A stretch of DNA of 64,000 nt from JBFXCK01 sp050182275 (GCA_050182275.1 JBFXCK010000001.1:124001-188000), one strand, 5' to 3'; counted from the first letter of the stretch, positions 26,069 to 35,344 are shown. Notes: generated by a model from the letters alone, not told the origin. Numbers and translations: made by a program.

Positions 26069-27022
26069 ATGAGCAAATCGAAGAATAATTTGAAAATCCT
26101 CCTTGCATCCCCGCGTGGTTTTTGTGCCGGGGTTGATAGGGCCGTGGCTATCGTGGAAGAAGCCTTAAAAAAATTCGGCGCGCCGGTATATGTGCGCCAT
26201 GATATTGTCCATAACGGGTATGTGGTTAACGATTTGCGTCAAAAAGGCGCCGTTTTTGTCGAGGAATTGGCCGATATTCCGCCGGGCTTTCCGGTGATTT
26301 TTTCGGCCCATGGCGTTGCTAAGGAAGTGGTGACCGAGGCCGAAGACCGCCATATGATCCACATCGACGCCACTTGCCCCTTAGTCAGCAAAGTACACCG
26401 CGAGGCCGAGCGTTATCACGCCCTTGGCTATCATATCCTGTTGATCGGGCATCAAGGCCACCCCGAAGTCATTGGCACGATGGGGCAATTGCCCAAGGGC
26501 GCGGTCACGCTGATTCAAACCTTGGAAGATGCCAAGGCGGTTAAAGCGGATGGAAATTTGGCTTATGTCACGCAAACCACTTTATCGGTCGATGATACGG
26601 CAGAGATAGTGGCGTATTTAAAAATGCGCTTTCCGAATATTCAAGGCCCGCGGCGCGATGATATTTGTTACGCCACCACCAACCGTCAGGCGGCGGTCAA
26701 GGCGATTGCGGGACAAGTCGATATGTTATTTGTGCTGGGTGCGCCGCATTCCTCGAATTCACTGCGATTGGTCGAGGTGGCGCAATTGGCGGGCTGTCAA
26801 AAGGCGCTATTAATTGAACGGGCCGGCGATATCAACTGGGTGGAAGTTCAGGAAATCCAAACTCTTGGCATCACCGCCAGCGCCTCGGCGCCCGAAATAT
26901 TGGTTGAGGAAGTGATTGCCGCTTGCCGTTCGCGCTTTGAAGCAGTGGTTGAGGAAGTCAGATTGAAAGAAGAAAACGTCACTTTCAAACTGCCGCCAAT
27001 TCTTGCGGAAAATGCCGCATGA
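26069..27022 (+). CDS. ispH: 4-hydroxy-3-methylbut-2-enyl diphosphate reductase
   Basis: The last enzyme of the MEP isoprenoid pathway, making IPP and DMAPP with a 4Fe-4S cluster. The 317 residues hold the three cluster cysteines Cys19 (PRGFCAGV), Cys104 (DATCPLV) and Cys201 (DDICYATTNRQ), and the catalytic Glu134 in GHPEVIGT. The last 25 residues are a charged extension. The stop overlaps the start of the next gene by ATGA. It reads divergently from the lipoprotein gene with 57 bases between. Confidence 0.98.
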   Translation: MSKSKNNLKILLASPRGFCAGVDRAVAIVEEALKKFGAPVYVRHDIVHNGYVVNDLRQKGAVFVEELADIPPGFPVIFSAHGVAKEVVTEAEDRHMIHIDATCPLVSKVHREAERYHALGYHILLIGHQGHPEVIGTMGQLPKGAVTLIQTLEDAKAVKADGNLAYVTQTTLSVDDTAEIVAYLKMRFPNIQGPRRDDICYATTNRQAAVKAIAGQVDMLFVLGAPHSSNSLRLVEVAQLAGCQKALLIERAGDINWVEVQEIQTLGITASASAPEILVEEVIAACRSRFEAVVEEVRLKEENVTFKLPPILAENAA

Positions 27023-27264
27023 AAGACGCCACTTTCCGCAACGAACATCAGCTGCAAAGTTTTTTGGTCGATTACCATGTCGGCCCTGCCCTTGCCATTG
27101 AAAATTTTCCCGGCGGATTCCGCATTGAAACCATGACCGGGCGCTATCGTGTGTTGATTGATCCCGATATTTCTTTAACCCAAGTGCAGGTCGTGCCGAC
27201 TTTTGCCGGATTGGTTCAGGGAAAATTCGGCAACAAACCGGCCTTGTTGATTAAAGATGAGTAA
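27019..27264 (+). CDS. 81-residue hypothetical protein between ispH and rnhA, possible ThrB N-lobe remnant
   Basis: Unrecognised as a family. It is certainly within a coupled operon: its ATG overlaps the ispH stop (ATGA) and rnhA starts eight bases before its own stop. In many alphaproteobacteria this exact slot holds thrB (homoserine kinase). The small protein reads QLQSFLVDYHVG, then GGFRIETMTGRYRVLI, then a VVPTFAGLVQGKFG helix. That order and spacing resemble my recollection of the first 80 or so residues of alphaproteobacterial ThrB (FLxxYxxG, then GxxNxNxxxxTxxGxxxLTL). It lacks the kinase catalytic lobe. It may be a remnant kept for coupling, or an unrelated small protein. Confidence 0.6.
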   Translation: MKDATFRNEHQLQSFLVDYHVGPALAIENFPGGFRIETMTGRYRVLIDPDISLTQVQVVPTFAGLVQGKFGNKPALLIKDE

Positions 27265-27691
27265 TATAGTTGAAATTTTCACCGACGGCGCTTGCAGCGG
27301 CAATCCGGGGCCGGGCGGCTGGGGCGCGATTTTGCGCTATAATGGCACGGAAAAAGAATTATCGGGCGCAGAATCATCCACCACCAATAACCGCATGGAA
27401 TTAATGGCGGCGATTATCGCGCTCGAAAGCTTAAAACGCCCGGTTAAGGTGGCGCTTTATACCGATAGCGAATATGTGAAGAACGGCGTCAAAGAATGGA
27501 TGCCGAAATGGCAGAAAAACGGCTGGAAAACCGCGGATAAGAAGCCCGTCAAAAATAAAGAATTGTGGGAACGCTTATATGTCGCAACCCACACGCACGA
27601 AATCGAATGGCATTGGGTCAAGGGGCATGCCGGCCATCCCGAAAATGAACGCGCCGATGAATTGGCAAGGCTGGCGATTAAGAAGCTCTAA
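27257..27691 (+). CDS. rnhA: ribonuclease HI
   Basis: Cleaves RNA in RNA-DNA hybrids, removing primers and R-loops. The 144 residues contain the full catalytic set at the same numbering as the E. coli enzyme: Asp10 (FTDGACSGNPG), Glu48 (NRMELMAA), Asp70 (YTDSEYV) and Asp134 (ERADELA), with His124 in KGHAGH. The basic handle helix KKPVKNKELWERL is present. Its start lies inside the preceding small gene. The stop interlocks with that of the convergent binding-protein gene (CTAA). Confidence 0.98.
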   Translation: MSNIVEIFTDGACSGNPGPGGWGAILRYNGTEKELSGAESSTTNNRMELMAAIIALESLKRPVKVALYTDSEYVKNGVKEWMPKWQKNGWKTADKKPVKNKELWERLYVATHTHEIEWHWVKGHAGHPENERADELARLAIKKL

Positions 27692-28548
27692 TTAATTTTA
27701 TATCCCGGCATCGCCCGTAAAATACTGCCCGGCGCCTTTTCATGGCGCGCCAGGATTTTTTCAACCGTTCCGTCATTTAGCATTTCAGCGAAAACAATAT
27801 CAATCGCGGCTTTTAATTCATGTTCGCCCGCTTTTAAGCCAAAGCCATGGCCAAATACCCGGATTGGCTTATCAACCGCGATGTTGCGCAGTTGCCCCGG
27901 ATTGGCGACTAAATAAGGAGCAGCAATCGCGCTATTGGAAAAAGCTACATCGGCCTTATTTGTCACCACATTTTGCAGCATGTCGCTTAAAGGCGTGCTT
28001 TGCGGCAGCGACAAGGTTTTGGCATTCGGAAAATCATCGCGGGCAATGAATTGGCTCATCTCCCCATCAATGGTGGCAAGGGTGATGGCAGGATCGTTAA
28101 TGGCGCTAAAGTTGTTATCAAAACGGTGATCGTTGCTACGCACATAAACACCTGTGGCAGTATAAAAAACGGGAAGGGAATAATCCATTACCCTAGCTAA
28201 AGGCGAATAACGATAAGAGGTAAAACAAAAGGCGTCAAAGCGGCCCGCTTCCATTGCTGCGCCAATAGTGGCGAAGTTGACCTCTTCTGTCCATTCGATT
28301 TTTAAATTTAGACGTTTGCCTAATTCTTCGGCTAAATCATGAGCAATTCCACCAAATTTTCCCGTGTTGGGATCACGCTCGAATTCCGGTGGCAAGATTA
28401 CATAACCGCAGCGCAGGATATTAGTGCGCATAACACGGGCAAAGGCGCTTTCTTTTTGTTCAGGCGCTTTTATATCTGGTTGCGCCAGTTTAACAGTGAT
28501 GAATGCAATAATCGCCGCCGTTAGAACGCTAATAAGTAAAACGCGCAT
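27688..28548 (-). CDS. family 3 extracellular solute-binding protein
   Basis: A 286-residue periplasmic-binding-protein fold (SBP_bac_3). A short N-terminal hydrophobic segment (VLLISVLTAAIIAFITVKL) is a signal peptide or membrane anchor. It is followed by LRCGYVILPPEFERDP near 47 and GIAHDLAEELGKRLNLKIEW, then GRFDAFCFTSYRYSPLARVMDYSLP. Family members bind amino acids or related polar solutes for ABC uptake or signalling. No ABC permease or ATPase gene is adjacent, so it may serve a distant transporter or a sensor. ATG 28548 is preceded by AGGAG six bases away. Confidence 0.85.
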   Translation of the reverse strand: MRVLLISVLTAAIIAFITVKLAQPDIKAPEQKESAFARVMRTNILRCGYVILPPEFERDPNTGKFGGIAHDLAEELGKRLNLKIEWTEEVNFATIGAAMEAGRFDAFCFTSYRYSPLARVMDYSLPVFYTATGVYVRSNDHRFDNNFSAINDPAITLATIDGEMSQFIARDDFPNAKTLSLPQSTPLSDMLQNVVTNKADVAFSNSAIAAPYLVANPGQLRNIAVDKPIRVFGHGFGLKAGEHELKAAIDIVFAEMLNDGTVEKILARHEKAPGSILRAMPGYKIN

Positions 28549-28557
28549 CAATGACTC

Positions 28558-30459
28558 CTATTGAGTTTTGGTTAGGGCTTGAGCTACGGCATTTTCGGTC
28601 AATAACTCAGGAAGCGCAATACCCTCCGGCGCTTTCGGGCCATAGACGGCGTTAAAGGGAATGCCGTAACGGTTAAAACTGGCTAAATAGCTGGCGATTT
28701 TCGCATCCGGCTTGGTCCAATCGCCCTGCATGGCAACGACGTTTGGGGCTTGTAGCTGGCGCTGAATATCCGCCCTGTGCAAAACCAGCTTTTTATTGAC
28801 CTGGCAAGTTAAGCACCAAGCGGCGGTGACGTCGACGAAAACGGTTTTTCCCTCCATCACATACATCGGGATTTTTTCTGGCGCGAAATCTTGCCAGGCA
28901 ATCACATCGGCGCTTTTATTCTGGTCATAGAGAATTTGCGTGGCGGCAACCGAACCCAGCCATATGCCGGTCGCCAGAAGCGCCAGCGCTAAGATAATTT
29001 TTAGTTTCTTCATCCATGGGCCTGGGCGCGGAAGCGTGGCGACAATTCTGGGAACTAAAGCAACCAAAATATAGGGAAGCGCCAACCCCAAACCGACCGC
29101 AGTAAAGATGCTTAGAATTTCTTTAGGCCCTTGGCTTAACGCAAAGCCCAGAGCGGTTCCTAAAAAGGGCGCTGAACAAGGAGTAGCCAAAAGCGTCGCC
29201 AGCATCCCGCTTAGAAAATCTTGGATATGGCCTTGGCGGAATCCATTGCCGCCAAGACGCCCGATAAAAGCGGGCAAAGGAATTTCAAACAATCCGCTTA
29301 AATTGGCGGCAAAAATCAAACAAATCGCCATCATAATAATCAAGAACACCGGGCTTTGAAATTGCATGCCCCAGCCGACAAACATGCCCGCCGATTTAAT
29401 GGCGATAGCCAAGGCAGCCAGCAATAAAAACGAAACTATAATGCCGGCAGTGGCGTAAAGAAAACTGAGCCGCACTTGGCGCTGTTCAGCCCCTGCCAAA
29501 TGCGCGACTTTTAAAAGTTTGATCGAGAGCACCGGCAAAACGCAAGGCATGAAGTTCAATATGAATCCGCCGATTAAACCCAACAGCAAAATCCATAAGA
29601 AAGAAGGCGCTGGCGCTTCGTTCCGCCATTCGGGGATTTGTTGGTTTTCAACTCCTTGGCCTTTATCCACCAGGGTGAATGTTAAAGCTTGCGCCTGCAG
29701 ACGGTCAGGGGCGGCATCGATGGGCACAGTAAATAAGGCAGTTTTTGCGTCCGCGCTTAACATTAATTCAGGCTTGCCCAGATGTGCGTTGGTAGAGTGT
29801 TCAATGAATAAATCTGGCGAAACAAAACCCTCGTCGCGGTGAATAGCCACATGCAGGCTGCTTTTTTCTTCACCGTTTTTGATGAAGGCTTCGAAGGGAA
29901 TTGAGCTTTTCCCCGGCACACGGGCGATGAATTCATTAATCGCTCCGGCAAAAGTACTTGGCAGGGCGGGGCCAGCCGGAATATCCAACTGCAAATCAAC
30001 CTTATAAGGAATGCAAATATCGCGGCAGGTTAGGTAGCTAACATTGGCGCGCAATTGCAACGGCTCGTGGCTGCGCAATAAAGACGCCTTGATCGGCAAA
30101 ATGATGTGATCGTGATAGCCGACCGTTTCTAAATTAAACGCGCTAAAACGCTCCGGCGCCGGCCATAGAATTTCGGCGCCCGCTAAATTGTTCGAACCTT
30201 GCCAATTAATTTGCGGCGGGAAACCCGCATCGCCGGGCGAGCGCCAGTAAATTTTCCACTCTTTTTCTAATTCAAACTCCAAGCCCAGCCAGATTTCATT
30301 GTCTTCCACCGCTTTCGTATGGCTGATAAGGCGTACTTTGCCATGCGGCGTTTCGCCCCAATTCGAGGCCCCCTCTTCCGCATAGGCGGCGTGCAGGTTT
30401 GCCGCAAAGCAAAGAGCAAAAATAATGGCAATATATTGAAATATAATGTTTTTTTTCAT
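28558..30459 (-). CDS. DsbD/ScsB-like thiol:disulfide interchange protein
   Basis: A membrane protein of about 633 residues that carries electrons from cytosolic thioredoxin to periplasmic disulfides. After a signal peptide (MKKNIIFQYIAIIFALCFAANLHA), an N-terminal periplasmic domain holds two Cys in YLTCRDICIP. The central eight-helix domain carries the two redox cysteines in FMPCVLPV and TPCSAPFLG. A C-terminal thioredoxin domain has AAWCLTCQVNK. The N-domain resembles ScsB more than DsbD-alpha. I chose ATG 30459 because MKK starts a normal signal peptide; in-frame ATGs at 30525 and 30486 would add a non-hydrophobic lead. The gene lies nine bases upstream of the binding-protein gene. Confidence 0.9.
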   Translation of the reverse strand: MKKNIIFQYIAIIFALCFAANLHAAYAEEGASNWGETPHGKVRLISHTKAVEDNEIWLGLEFELEKEWKIYWRSPGDAGFPPQINWQGSNNLAGAEILWPAPERFSAFNLETVGYHDHIILPIKASLLRSHEPLQLRANVSYLTCRDICIPYKVDLQLDIPAGPALPSTFAGAINEFIARVPGKSSIPFEAFIKNGEEKSSLHVAIHRDEGFVSPDLFIEHSTNAHLGKPELMLSADAKTALFTVPIDAAPDRLQAQALTFTLVDKGQGVENQQIPEWRNEAPAPSFLWILLLGLIGGFILNFMPCVLPVLSIKLLKVAHLAGAEQRQVRLSFLYATAGIIVSFLLLAALAIAIKSAGMFVGWGMQFQSPVFLIIMMAICLIFAANLSGLFEIPLPAFIGRLGGNGFRQGHIQDFLSGMLATLLATPCSAPFLGTALGFALSQGPKEILSIFTAVGLGLALPYILVALVPRIVATLPRPGPWMKKLKIILALALLATGIWLGSVAATQILYDQNKSADVIAWQDFAPEKIPMYVMEGKTVFVDVTAAWCLTCQVNKKLVLHRADIQRQLQAPNVVAMQGDWTKPDAKIASYLASFNRYGIPFNAVYGPKAPEGIALPELLTENAVAQALTKTQ

Positions 30460-30583
30460 ATTATGATTGTGCGCCTGCGAAACCATTTTGGCGGATTTAG
30501 GAGTTAACAACCAATCTTTAATCATCTTAAACGTAAACTATATAGTAAGATATACTAGAATAATTCTTGCCAAAGGATAGGCC

Positions 30584-31204
30584 TTGCCAAGCGATAAAAC
30601 TACACCAATGAAGCCCGACCTGGACGAGATGCTATCGAAAATCGGCGGCAGCGGCTATTTGGCCGGGCAGATTTTGGTCGCCATGCCGAATATGGGGGAT
30701 CCCCGGTTTGAGCGCAGCGTAATCTTTTTGTGCGTGCATAATTCCGAAGGTGCGATGGGTTTAATTTTAAACCGCATCAACACGGCGATGGATTTCGGCG
30801 AATTGATGCAGCAATTAAATATTGAAACTTCAACTGATACCCGTTCGATCCCGGTTCATTTCGGCGGGCCGGTTGAAATGGGCCGCGGCTTTGTGTTGCA
30901 CAGCGCCGATTATATTCAAGACGGCTCTTTAATGGTGGGCGAGGATTTTGCGTTGACCGCAACCGTCGATATCTTGAAAGCCTTGGCGCAAGGCCAGGGG
31001 CCGAAGCAAGCGATTCTGGCCTTAGGTTATGCCGGTTGGGGCCCCGGGCAATTGGATGCGGAAATGCAGCAAAATGGCTGGTTAAATGTGCCGGCCGACG
31101 CCAATTTGGTTTTCAGTTCCAATATGGAAGCCAAGTGGCATCAGGCTATCGCCAAGCTTGGCATCGAACAAGCGCAATTATCAGGCGAAGCCGGCCGCGC
31201 TTAA
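30584..31204 (+). CDS. YqgE/AlgH family protein (DUF179)
   Basis: A 206-residue cytosolic protein of the UPF0301/AlgH family, of unknown molecular function. Family marks: YLAGQILVAMPNMGDPRFERSVIFLCVHNSEGAMGLILNR near residues 24-64 and ILALGYAGWGPGQLDAEMQQNGWL near 145-170. The start appears to be a TTG at 30584, with AAGGATAGG just upstream; an ATG eight codons later lacks such a site. It is divergent from the DsbD-like gene, and its stop interlocks with that of the M16 peptidase (TTAA). Confidence 0.9.
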   Translation: MPSDKTTPMKPDLDEMLSKIGGSGYLAGQILVAMPNMGDPRFERSVIFLCVHNSEGAMGLILNRINTAMDFGELMQQLNIETSTDTRSIPVHFGGPVEMGRGFVLHSADYIQDGSLMVGEDFALTATVDILKALAQGQGPKQAILALGYAGWGPGQLDAEMQQNGWLNVPADANLVFSSNMEAKWHQAIAKLGIEQAQLSGEAGRA

Positions 31205-32442
31205 AGCCCGAATCCTTCCCATTTTTCAACTTCATCGGTCGGCCCTACCGCCGCAATAGTGATCGGGCTTTTCAAAATTTGCTGGGCGATTTGATGAACG
31301 TCATCCAGCGTAACATCCATTAATTGCGCCAAATTTTCCTCCGGCTCCACAATCCGCCCATAGGTCAAATAATAATGCGCCAATTGTTCCAGGCGCTGGG
31401 ACGTGCTTTCCAGGCTCATTAAAAGGCCGGCGCGAAGCTGCGCCTTGGCGCGGTCCAGCTCTTCTTGAACAGGATTAACGGCGGATTCTTTCCATACTTC
31501 CGCCATTAATGGCAGCAATTGCGGAATTAGCCCTGGGTTGGTTGCGGCATAGGCGCCGACCAGTCCGCCATCGGCGTAAGAAGCGGTCGAGGCTTGAATG
31601 GCATAAACCAAACCCCGTTTTTCACGGATTTCCTGGAATAAACGCGAGGACATGCCGCCGCCCAGCAAGGTGGTATAAAGCGATAAGGCATGAAAACGGG
31701 GGTCGGATGCCGGCACGCCCTGAAAGCCAATAATAATATGAGTTTGTTCCAGCTGGCGGTTTTCCAGGCGCCGCCCGCCCCGGTACATAGCCGCGCCGGG
31801 CCGAACGGCATGATGTTGAGGGATATTTAAAAAATATTCCGCCGCCAATTCGCAAAAGGCATCGTGTTCGATAGCGCCGCTGGCTGCCACAATCATATTA
31901 TTCAGCGCGTAATGCTGCTGATAGCGCACTAAATCCTGGCGTTTTATTTTGCTGATGATTTGCTCATTACCCAAAATCGAGCGGCCCAGCGTTTGGCCGG
32001 GAAAAGCGGCTTCGTGCCAATAATCGATGATGATGTCATCAGGCGTATCTTTGGTTTGGTGAATTTCTTGGATAATGACTTGACGTTCTTTGTCTAATTC
32101 ATCTTCCGGAAAAAGCGAATTTTGCAGCATATCGGCCAAAACATCGATTGCAAGTTTTGCATCCTCTTTTAACACACGCGCAAAATAGGCGGTTTGCTCA
32201 CGGCTGGTATAGGCGTTGATATTGCCGCCGACATTTTCCATATCGGTTGAAATCGCCAAGGCCGAGCGCTTGGGCGTGCCTTTGAACAGCATATGTTCAA
32301 ACACATGGGCGATGCCGGTTTCCCCTTCATCCTCATGCCTTGTGCCGACCCCGACCCAAAAGCCGACCGCAACCGTATTCGCCGTCATTTGGCTGTCGGT
32401 AAGCACGCGCAAACCCGAGGGCAAGGTGGAAAGCCGCATCAT
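31201..32442 (-). CDS. M16 family zinc metallopeptidase (processing peptidase-like)
   Basis: A 413-residue inverzincin related to the mitochondrial processing peptidase beta subunit. The zinc motif HVFEH lies at residues 46-50 and is followed by MLFKGT, with the distal Glu in an INAYTSREQTAYFARV region. The second, inactive domain begins near 215. It acts on small peptides or unfolded proteins; location is unclear as no signal peptide is seen. Its ATG overlaps the stop of the M32 carboxypeptidase (ATGA) and it ends the operon that begins with ctaC. Confidence 0.93.
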   Translation of the reverse strand: MMRLSTLPSGLRVLTDSQMTANTVAVGFWVGVGTRHEDEGETGIAHVFEHMLFKGTPKRSALAISTDMENVGGNINAYTSREQTAYFARVLKEDAKLAIDVLADMLQNSLFPEDELDKERQVIIQEIHQTKDTPDDIIIDYWHEAAFPGQTLGRSILGNEQIISKIKRQDLVRYQQHYALNNMIVAASGAIEHDAFCELAAEYFLNIPQHHAVRPGAAMYRGGRRLENRQLEQTHIIIGFQGVPASDPRFHALSLYTTLLGGGMSSRLFQEIREKRGLVYAIQASTASYADGGLVGAYAATNPGLIPQLLPLMAEVWKESAVNPVQEELDRAKAQLRAGLLMSLESTSQRLEQLAHYYLTYGRIVEPEENLAQLMDVTLDDVHQIAQQILKSPITIAAVGPTDEVEKWEGFGL

Positions 32443-33911
32443 GCCGCGCCATACCGGTGCTGGAGATGCCGGGTAAAAGCATCGATGGTTAAATCTTTAC
32501 CGGTGGCGCCCTTGATAATTTCCGCAGTGGTTTTGGAAGAGGCGTGGCGATGCACATTCTCCCGCAGCCACGCCACCAAGGGCGCGAAATTTCCTGTCGC
32601 CAAGCTGGGCTTAATTTCAGGGCTGGTTTTGCAGGCAGCTTGGAATAATTGCGCTGCTGTCATCGCTCCCAAGGTGTAGGTCGGAAAATAACCGAACGAA
32701 CCGCTGGGCCAATGGATATCTTGCCAGCAGCCTTCGGCGTCATGGTTGGGGCGGATGCCAAGCAATTCTTGCATGCCGCTATTAAAAGCTTCCGGCAAAT
32801 CGGCAAGTTTTAATTCACCCGCCACCAGCATTCTTTCCAAACGGTAGCGCAGAATAATATGCAAGGGATAAGTGACTTCATCGGCCTCGGTGCGGATAAG
32901 GGAGGGCCTAACTTGCGTATAGGCGCGGTAAATTTTATCGGCCTGCCATTGATCAGGATCGCCGCCAAAATATTCTTGTAATAGCGGCGTCAGGTAAGTC
33001 ATGAATTCGCGGGAGCGGCAGGCCTGCATTTCCAATAACAGCGATTGGCTTTCATGCAGGGCCATGCCCCGCGCCTGGCCGATGGGCAGGCCCCGCCATT
33101 CAACGGGCAAACCCATTTCATAAAGCGCATGCCCGGTTTCATGCAGCAAGCCCATCAGGCTTTGCGCGAAATCATTTTCATTATAGCGGGTGGTGATGCG
33201 CACATCATCGGCGGTGCCGCCGCAAAATGGATGCGTGCTGACATCAAGGCGGCCTTTATTGAAATCAAAGCCGGCCTCCGCCATCAGGCGCCGGCAAAGG
33301 GCTTGCTGTTTTTCAACGGGGAAGGGGCCTTTCGGTTTCGGGACGCTTTTTTGCTCGGCCAAAACTTGCGGCAAGAAATTGCGTAGGAATTCTTGCAGGC
33401 TGGCGAATAACGGATCAATAAAATTTTGCGCCATGCCGGGTTCATATAAATCCAGCAACGCATCGTAAGGGTTTTGGCCGCTGTCTTTGGCCAAGATCGC
33501 CGCTTTTTCTTGGGTAAGGGAAAGCAGCTTTTCCATTTCCGGTAAAAAGGCTTTAAAATCTTTTTTCTCCCGCCCTTCGCGCCAGCTCATGGCGGCAATG
33601 GATGATTGCCGCGCTAAGTTGGCGGCAAGATCGGTTGGAATGGCGGCGCGGCTCCGCCATTGGCGGCGCATTTCAATTAAATTAGATTTTTGCCAAGCTT
33701 CGGCGGGCGCTGCTTTTTCCAGCCACTCAGAGGTTCGTTGATCGATGATAAGCTCATGCACAATATTTTCCAAGGCGGCCAATTGCTCGGCCCGGCTTTC
33801 GGCGCTGCCATGGGGCATCATGGTTTCCTGATCCCAGCCTAAAATGGCCGACGCCTCCTGCAGGCGGCCAATCGTGCGAAAGCGGTTTTCCAATTCTTGA
33901 TAGGCGTTCAT
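32439..33911 (-). CDS. carboxypeptidase M32 (Taq family)
   Basis: A zinc carboxypeptidase of about 490 residues, all-helical fold. The HExxH motif is in LLHETGHALYEMG, preceded by THPFCGGTADDVRITTRY and followed by HESQSLLLEMQ; all three are hallmarks of the Taq family. ATG 33911 is chosen because it overlaps the SURF1 stop (ATGA); an upstream in-frame start at 33962 would lie inside surf1. It hydrolyses C-terminal residues of peptides in the cytosol. Here it sits between surf1 and an M16 peptidase, a place where thrC is found in some alphaproteobacteria. Confidence 0.93.
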   Translation of the reverse strand: MNAYQELENRFRTIGRLQEASAILGWDQETMMPHGSAESRAEQLAALENIVHELIIDQRTSEWLEKAAPAEAWQKSNLIEMRRQWRSRAAIPTDLAANLARQSSIAAMSWREGREKKDFKAFLPEMEKLLSLTQEKAAILAKDSGQNPYDALLDLYEPGMAQNFIDPLFASLQEFLRNFLPQVLAEQKSVPKPKGPFPVEKQQALCRRLMAEAGFDFNKGRLDVSTHPFCGGTADDVRITTRYNENDFAQSLMGLLHETGHALYEMGLPVEWRGLPIGQARGMALHESQSLLLEMQACRSREFMTYLTPLLQEYFGGDPDQWQADKIYRAYTQVRPSLIRTEADEVTYPLHIILRYRLERMLVAGELKLADLPEAFNSGMQELLGIRPNHDAEGCWQDIHWPSGSFGYFPTYTLGAMTAAQLFQAACKTSPEIKPSLATGNFAPLVAWLRENVHRHASSKTTAEIIKGATGKDLTIDAFTRHLQHRYGAA

Positions 33912-34549
33912 GGTTTTTTCATCCGGTAGATAATCAGCAATATCAAGGCTAGCCCATACCATGTAAAGGCATAAGAGAGGTGGTTATTCGGAATGGCTAA
34001 AGGCATGTCTGCGCCTTGGGGATAAGGGGCAGCCCAAGTCTTTTTAGCGGCGATATAAAAGGGCGCAGAAATCGAATAATAAATGTTTTTTTCCGGCTGA
34101 TTGGGCGGGGTAAACCAATTTGGCTTCGGCGGAAGGCGGATAATCCCCTCGATTTCGTCAAGCGCGGGAATTTCGGTGGGAGAAGGACCAAAGCCTAAAT
34201 AAACCAGCACCATTTTACCTTGGGTTGCGAACATTCTTCCATAACCCTGGCCCATCTCGCCCATTTTGGCTTTGCCGGGGAAGTGTAAGACGGGGCCGGT
34301 AAAATGCCCCCGCATTTTTATAGGTGTGAATTCTTTGATATTTTGAATTTCATTTAAATCGCGGGGCGGCAGGTTTTGGCGTTCGGCGATTTGCGATAAT
34401 AGATCGGTTTTCCATTGCAAGCGCTGTACTTGCCAACTGCCAAGCAAAATTAAAATAATAAAAGCCGGCCAGAAAAAATAGCGGAAATTTGCGGGTAAAC
34501 TGGCTATTGGCCGCCCCACCAATAGATCGAGACAAATAAGAACAGCCAC
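33908..34549 (-). CDS. surf1: SURF1 family cytochrome oxidase assembly protein
   Basis: A membrane protein with one N-terminal and one C-terminal transmembrane helix around a periplasmic domain, needed for heme a insertion into subunit I. Marks: ILILLGSWQVQRLQWK near residue 35, GHFTGPVLHF in the loop and NNHLSYAFTWYGLALILL at the end. Two start sites are possible: GTG 34549 (213 residues, 46-base overlap with ctaE) or GTG 34519. Neither has a clear ribosome binding site. It belongs to the cox operon downstream of ctaE. Confidence 0.9.
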   Translation of the reverse strand: MAVLICLDLLVGRPIASLPANFRYFFWPAFIILILLGSWQVQRLQWKTDLLSQIAERQNLPPRDLNEIQNIKEFTPIKMRGHFTGPVLHFPGKAKMGEMGQGYGRMFATQGKMVLVYLGFGPSPTEIPALDEIEGIIRLPPKPNWFTPPNQPEKNIYYSISAPFYIAAKKTWAAPYPQGADMPLAIPNNHLSYAFTWYGLALILLIIYRMKKP

Positions 34550-35316
34550 ACTACGTCAACAAAATGCCAATACCAAGCGGCAGCCTCAAATCCGAAATGC
34601 TGTTCCGGCGTAAAATCGCCGCGTTTGGCGCGCCATAAACATACGGCCAAGAAGATGGTGCCGACAATCACATGAAAGCCGTGAAAACCAGTCGCCATAA
34701 AGAAGGTCGAAGGATAAATCCCGCCGGTGAATTTAAACGGCGCATGGATATATTCAAAAGCTTGCAGCGCGGTGAAACATAAACCTAAAAACACCGTTAT
34801 CGCTAACCCTTGCACCAGGCCTTTGCGGTCATTTTCCAGGAGGGCGTGATGGGCCCAGGTGACGGTCGTGCCTGAAAGCAGCAAAATCAAGGTATTGAGC
34901 AAGGGAATATCGAAAGGATCGAAGGGCACGATATCTTTGGGCGGCCACATACCGCCGGTGGCGGGAGTCGGGTAAAAGGCAGCATTGAAAAAAGCCCAGA
35001 AGAAAGCGGCAAAGAACGCTACTTCCGACATAATGAACAGCGCCATGCCATAACGGTGATGCAATTGGACGATTGGCGTATGATGGCCTTCTTCCTGCGC
35101 TTCACGGATAATATCACGCCACCATACTGCCATAACGGTCAATACGCCGGCTAATCCCAGCAACACCCCTTTTAAACCGAAGGTAAAAGAACCAAGCTTA
35201 ACATCATGCATGAACAGCAAGGCGCCAACCGCCATTAAGCCAGCAGCAAAAGCGCCAATGATGGGCCAGGGAGAAGGATTAACCAAATGAAATTCGTGTT
35301 TTTGATCGTGGGCCAT
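34504..35316 (-). CDS. ctaE: cytochrome c oxidase subunit III
   Basis: A 270-residue integral membrane subunit of aa3-type cytochrome c oxidase, with seven predicted helices. It begins HLVNPSPWPIIGAFAAG and has WWRDIIREAQEEGHHT near 66. Near 90-110 it has MSEVAFFAAFFWAFFNAAF, where the conserved acidic residue is Glu. TGFHGFHVIVGTIFL and the terminal WYWHFVDVVWLFLFVSIYWWG are mitochondrial-like signatures. It lies 28 bases after ctaG. Confidence 0.97.
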   Translation of the reverse strand: MAHDQKHEFHLVNPSPWPIIGAFAAGLMAVGALLFMHDVKLGSFTFGLKGVLLGLAGVLTVMAVWWRDIIREAQEEGHHTPIVQLHHRYGMALFIMSEVAFFAAFFWAFFNAAFYPTPATGGMWPPKDIVPFDPFDIPLLNTLILLLSGTTVTWAHHALLENDRKGLVQGLAITVFLGLCFTALQAFEYIHAPFKFTGGIYPSTFFMATGFHGFHVIVGTIFLAVCLWRAKRGDFTPEQHFGFEAAAWYWHFVDVVWLFLFVSIYWWGGQ

Positions 35317-35344
35317 GAAAAATCTCTTTTATATGATGGAAGGG

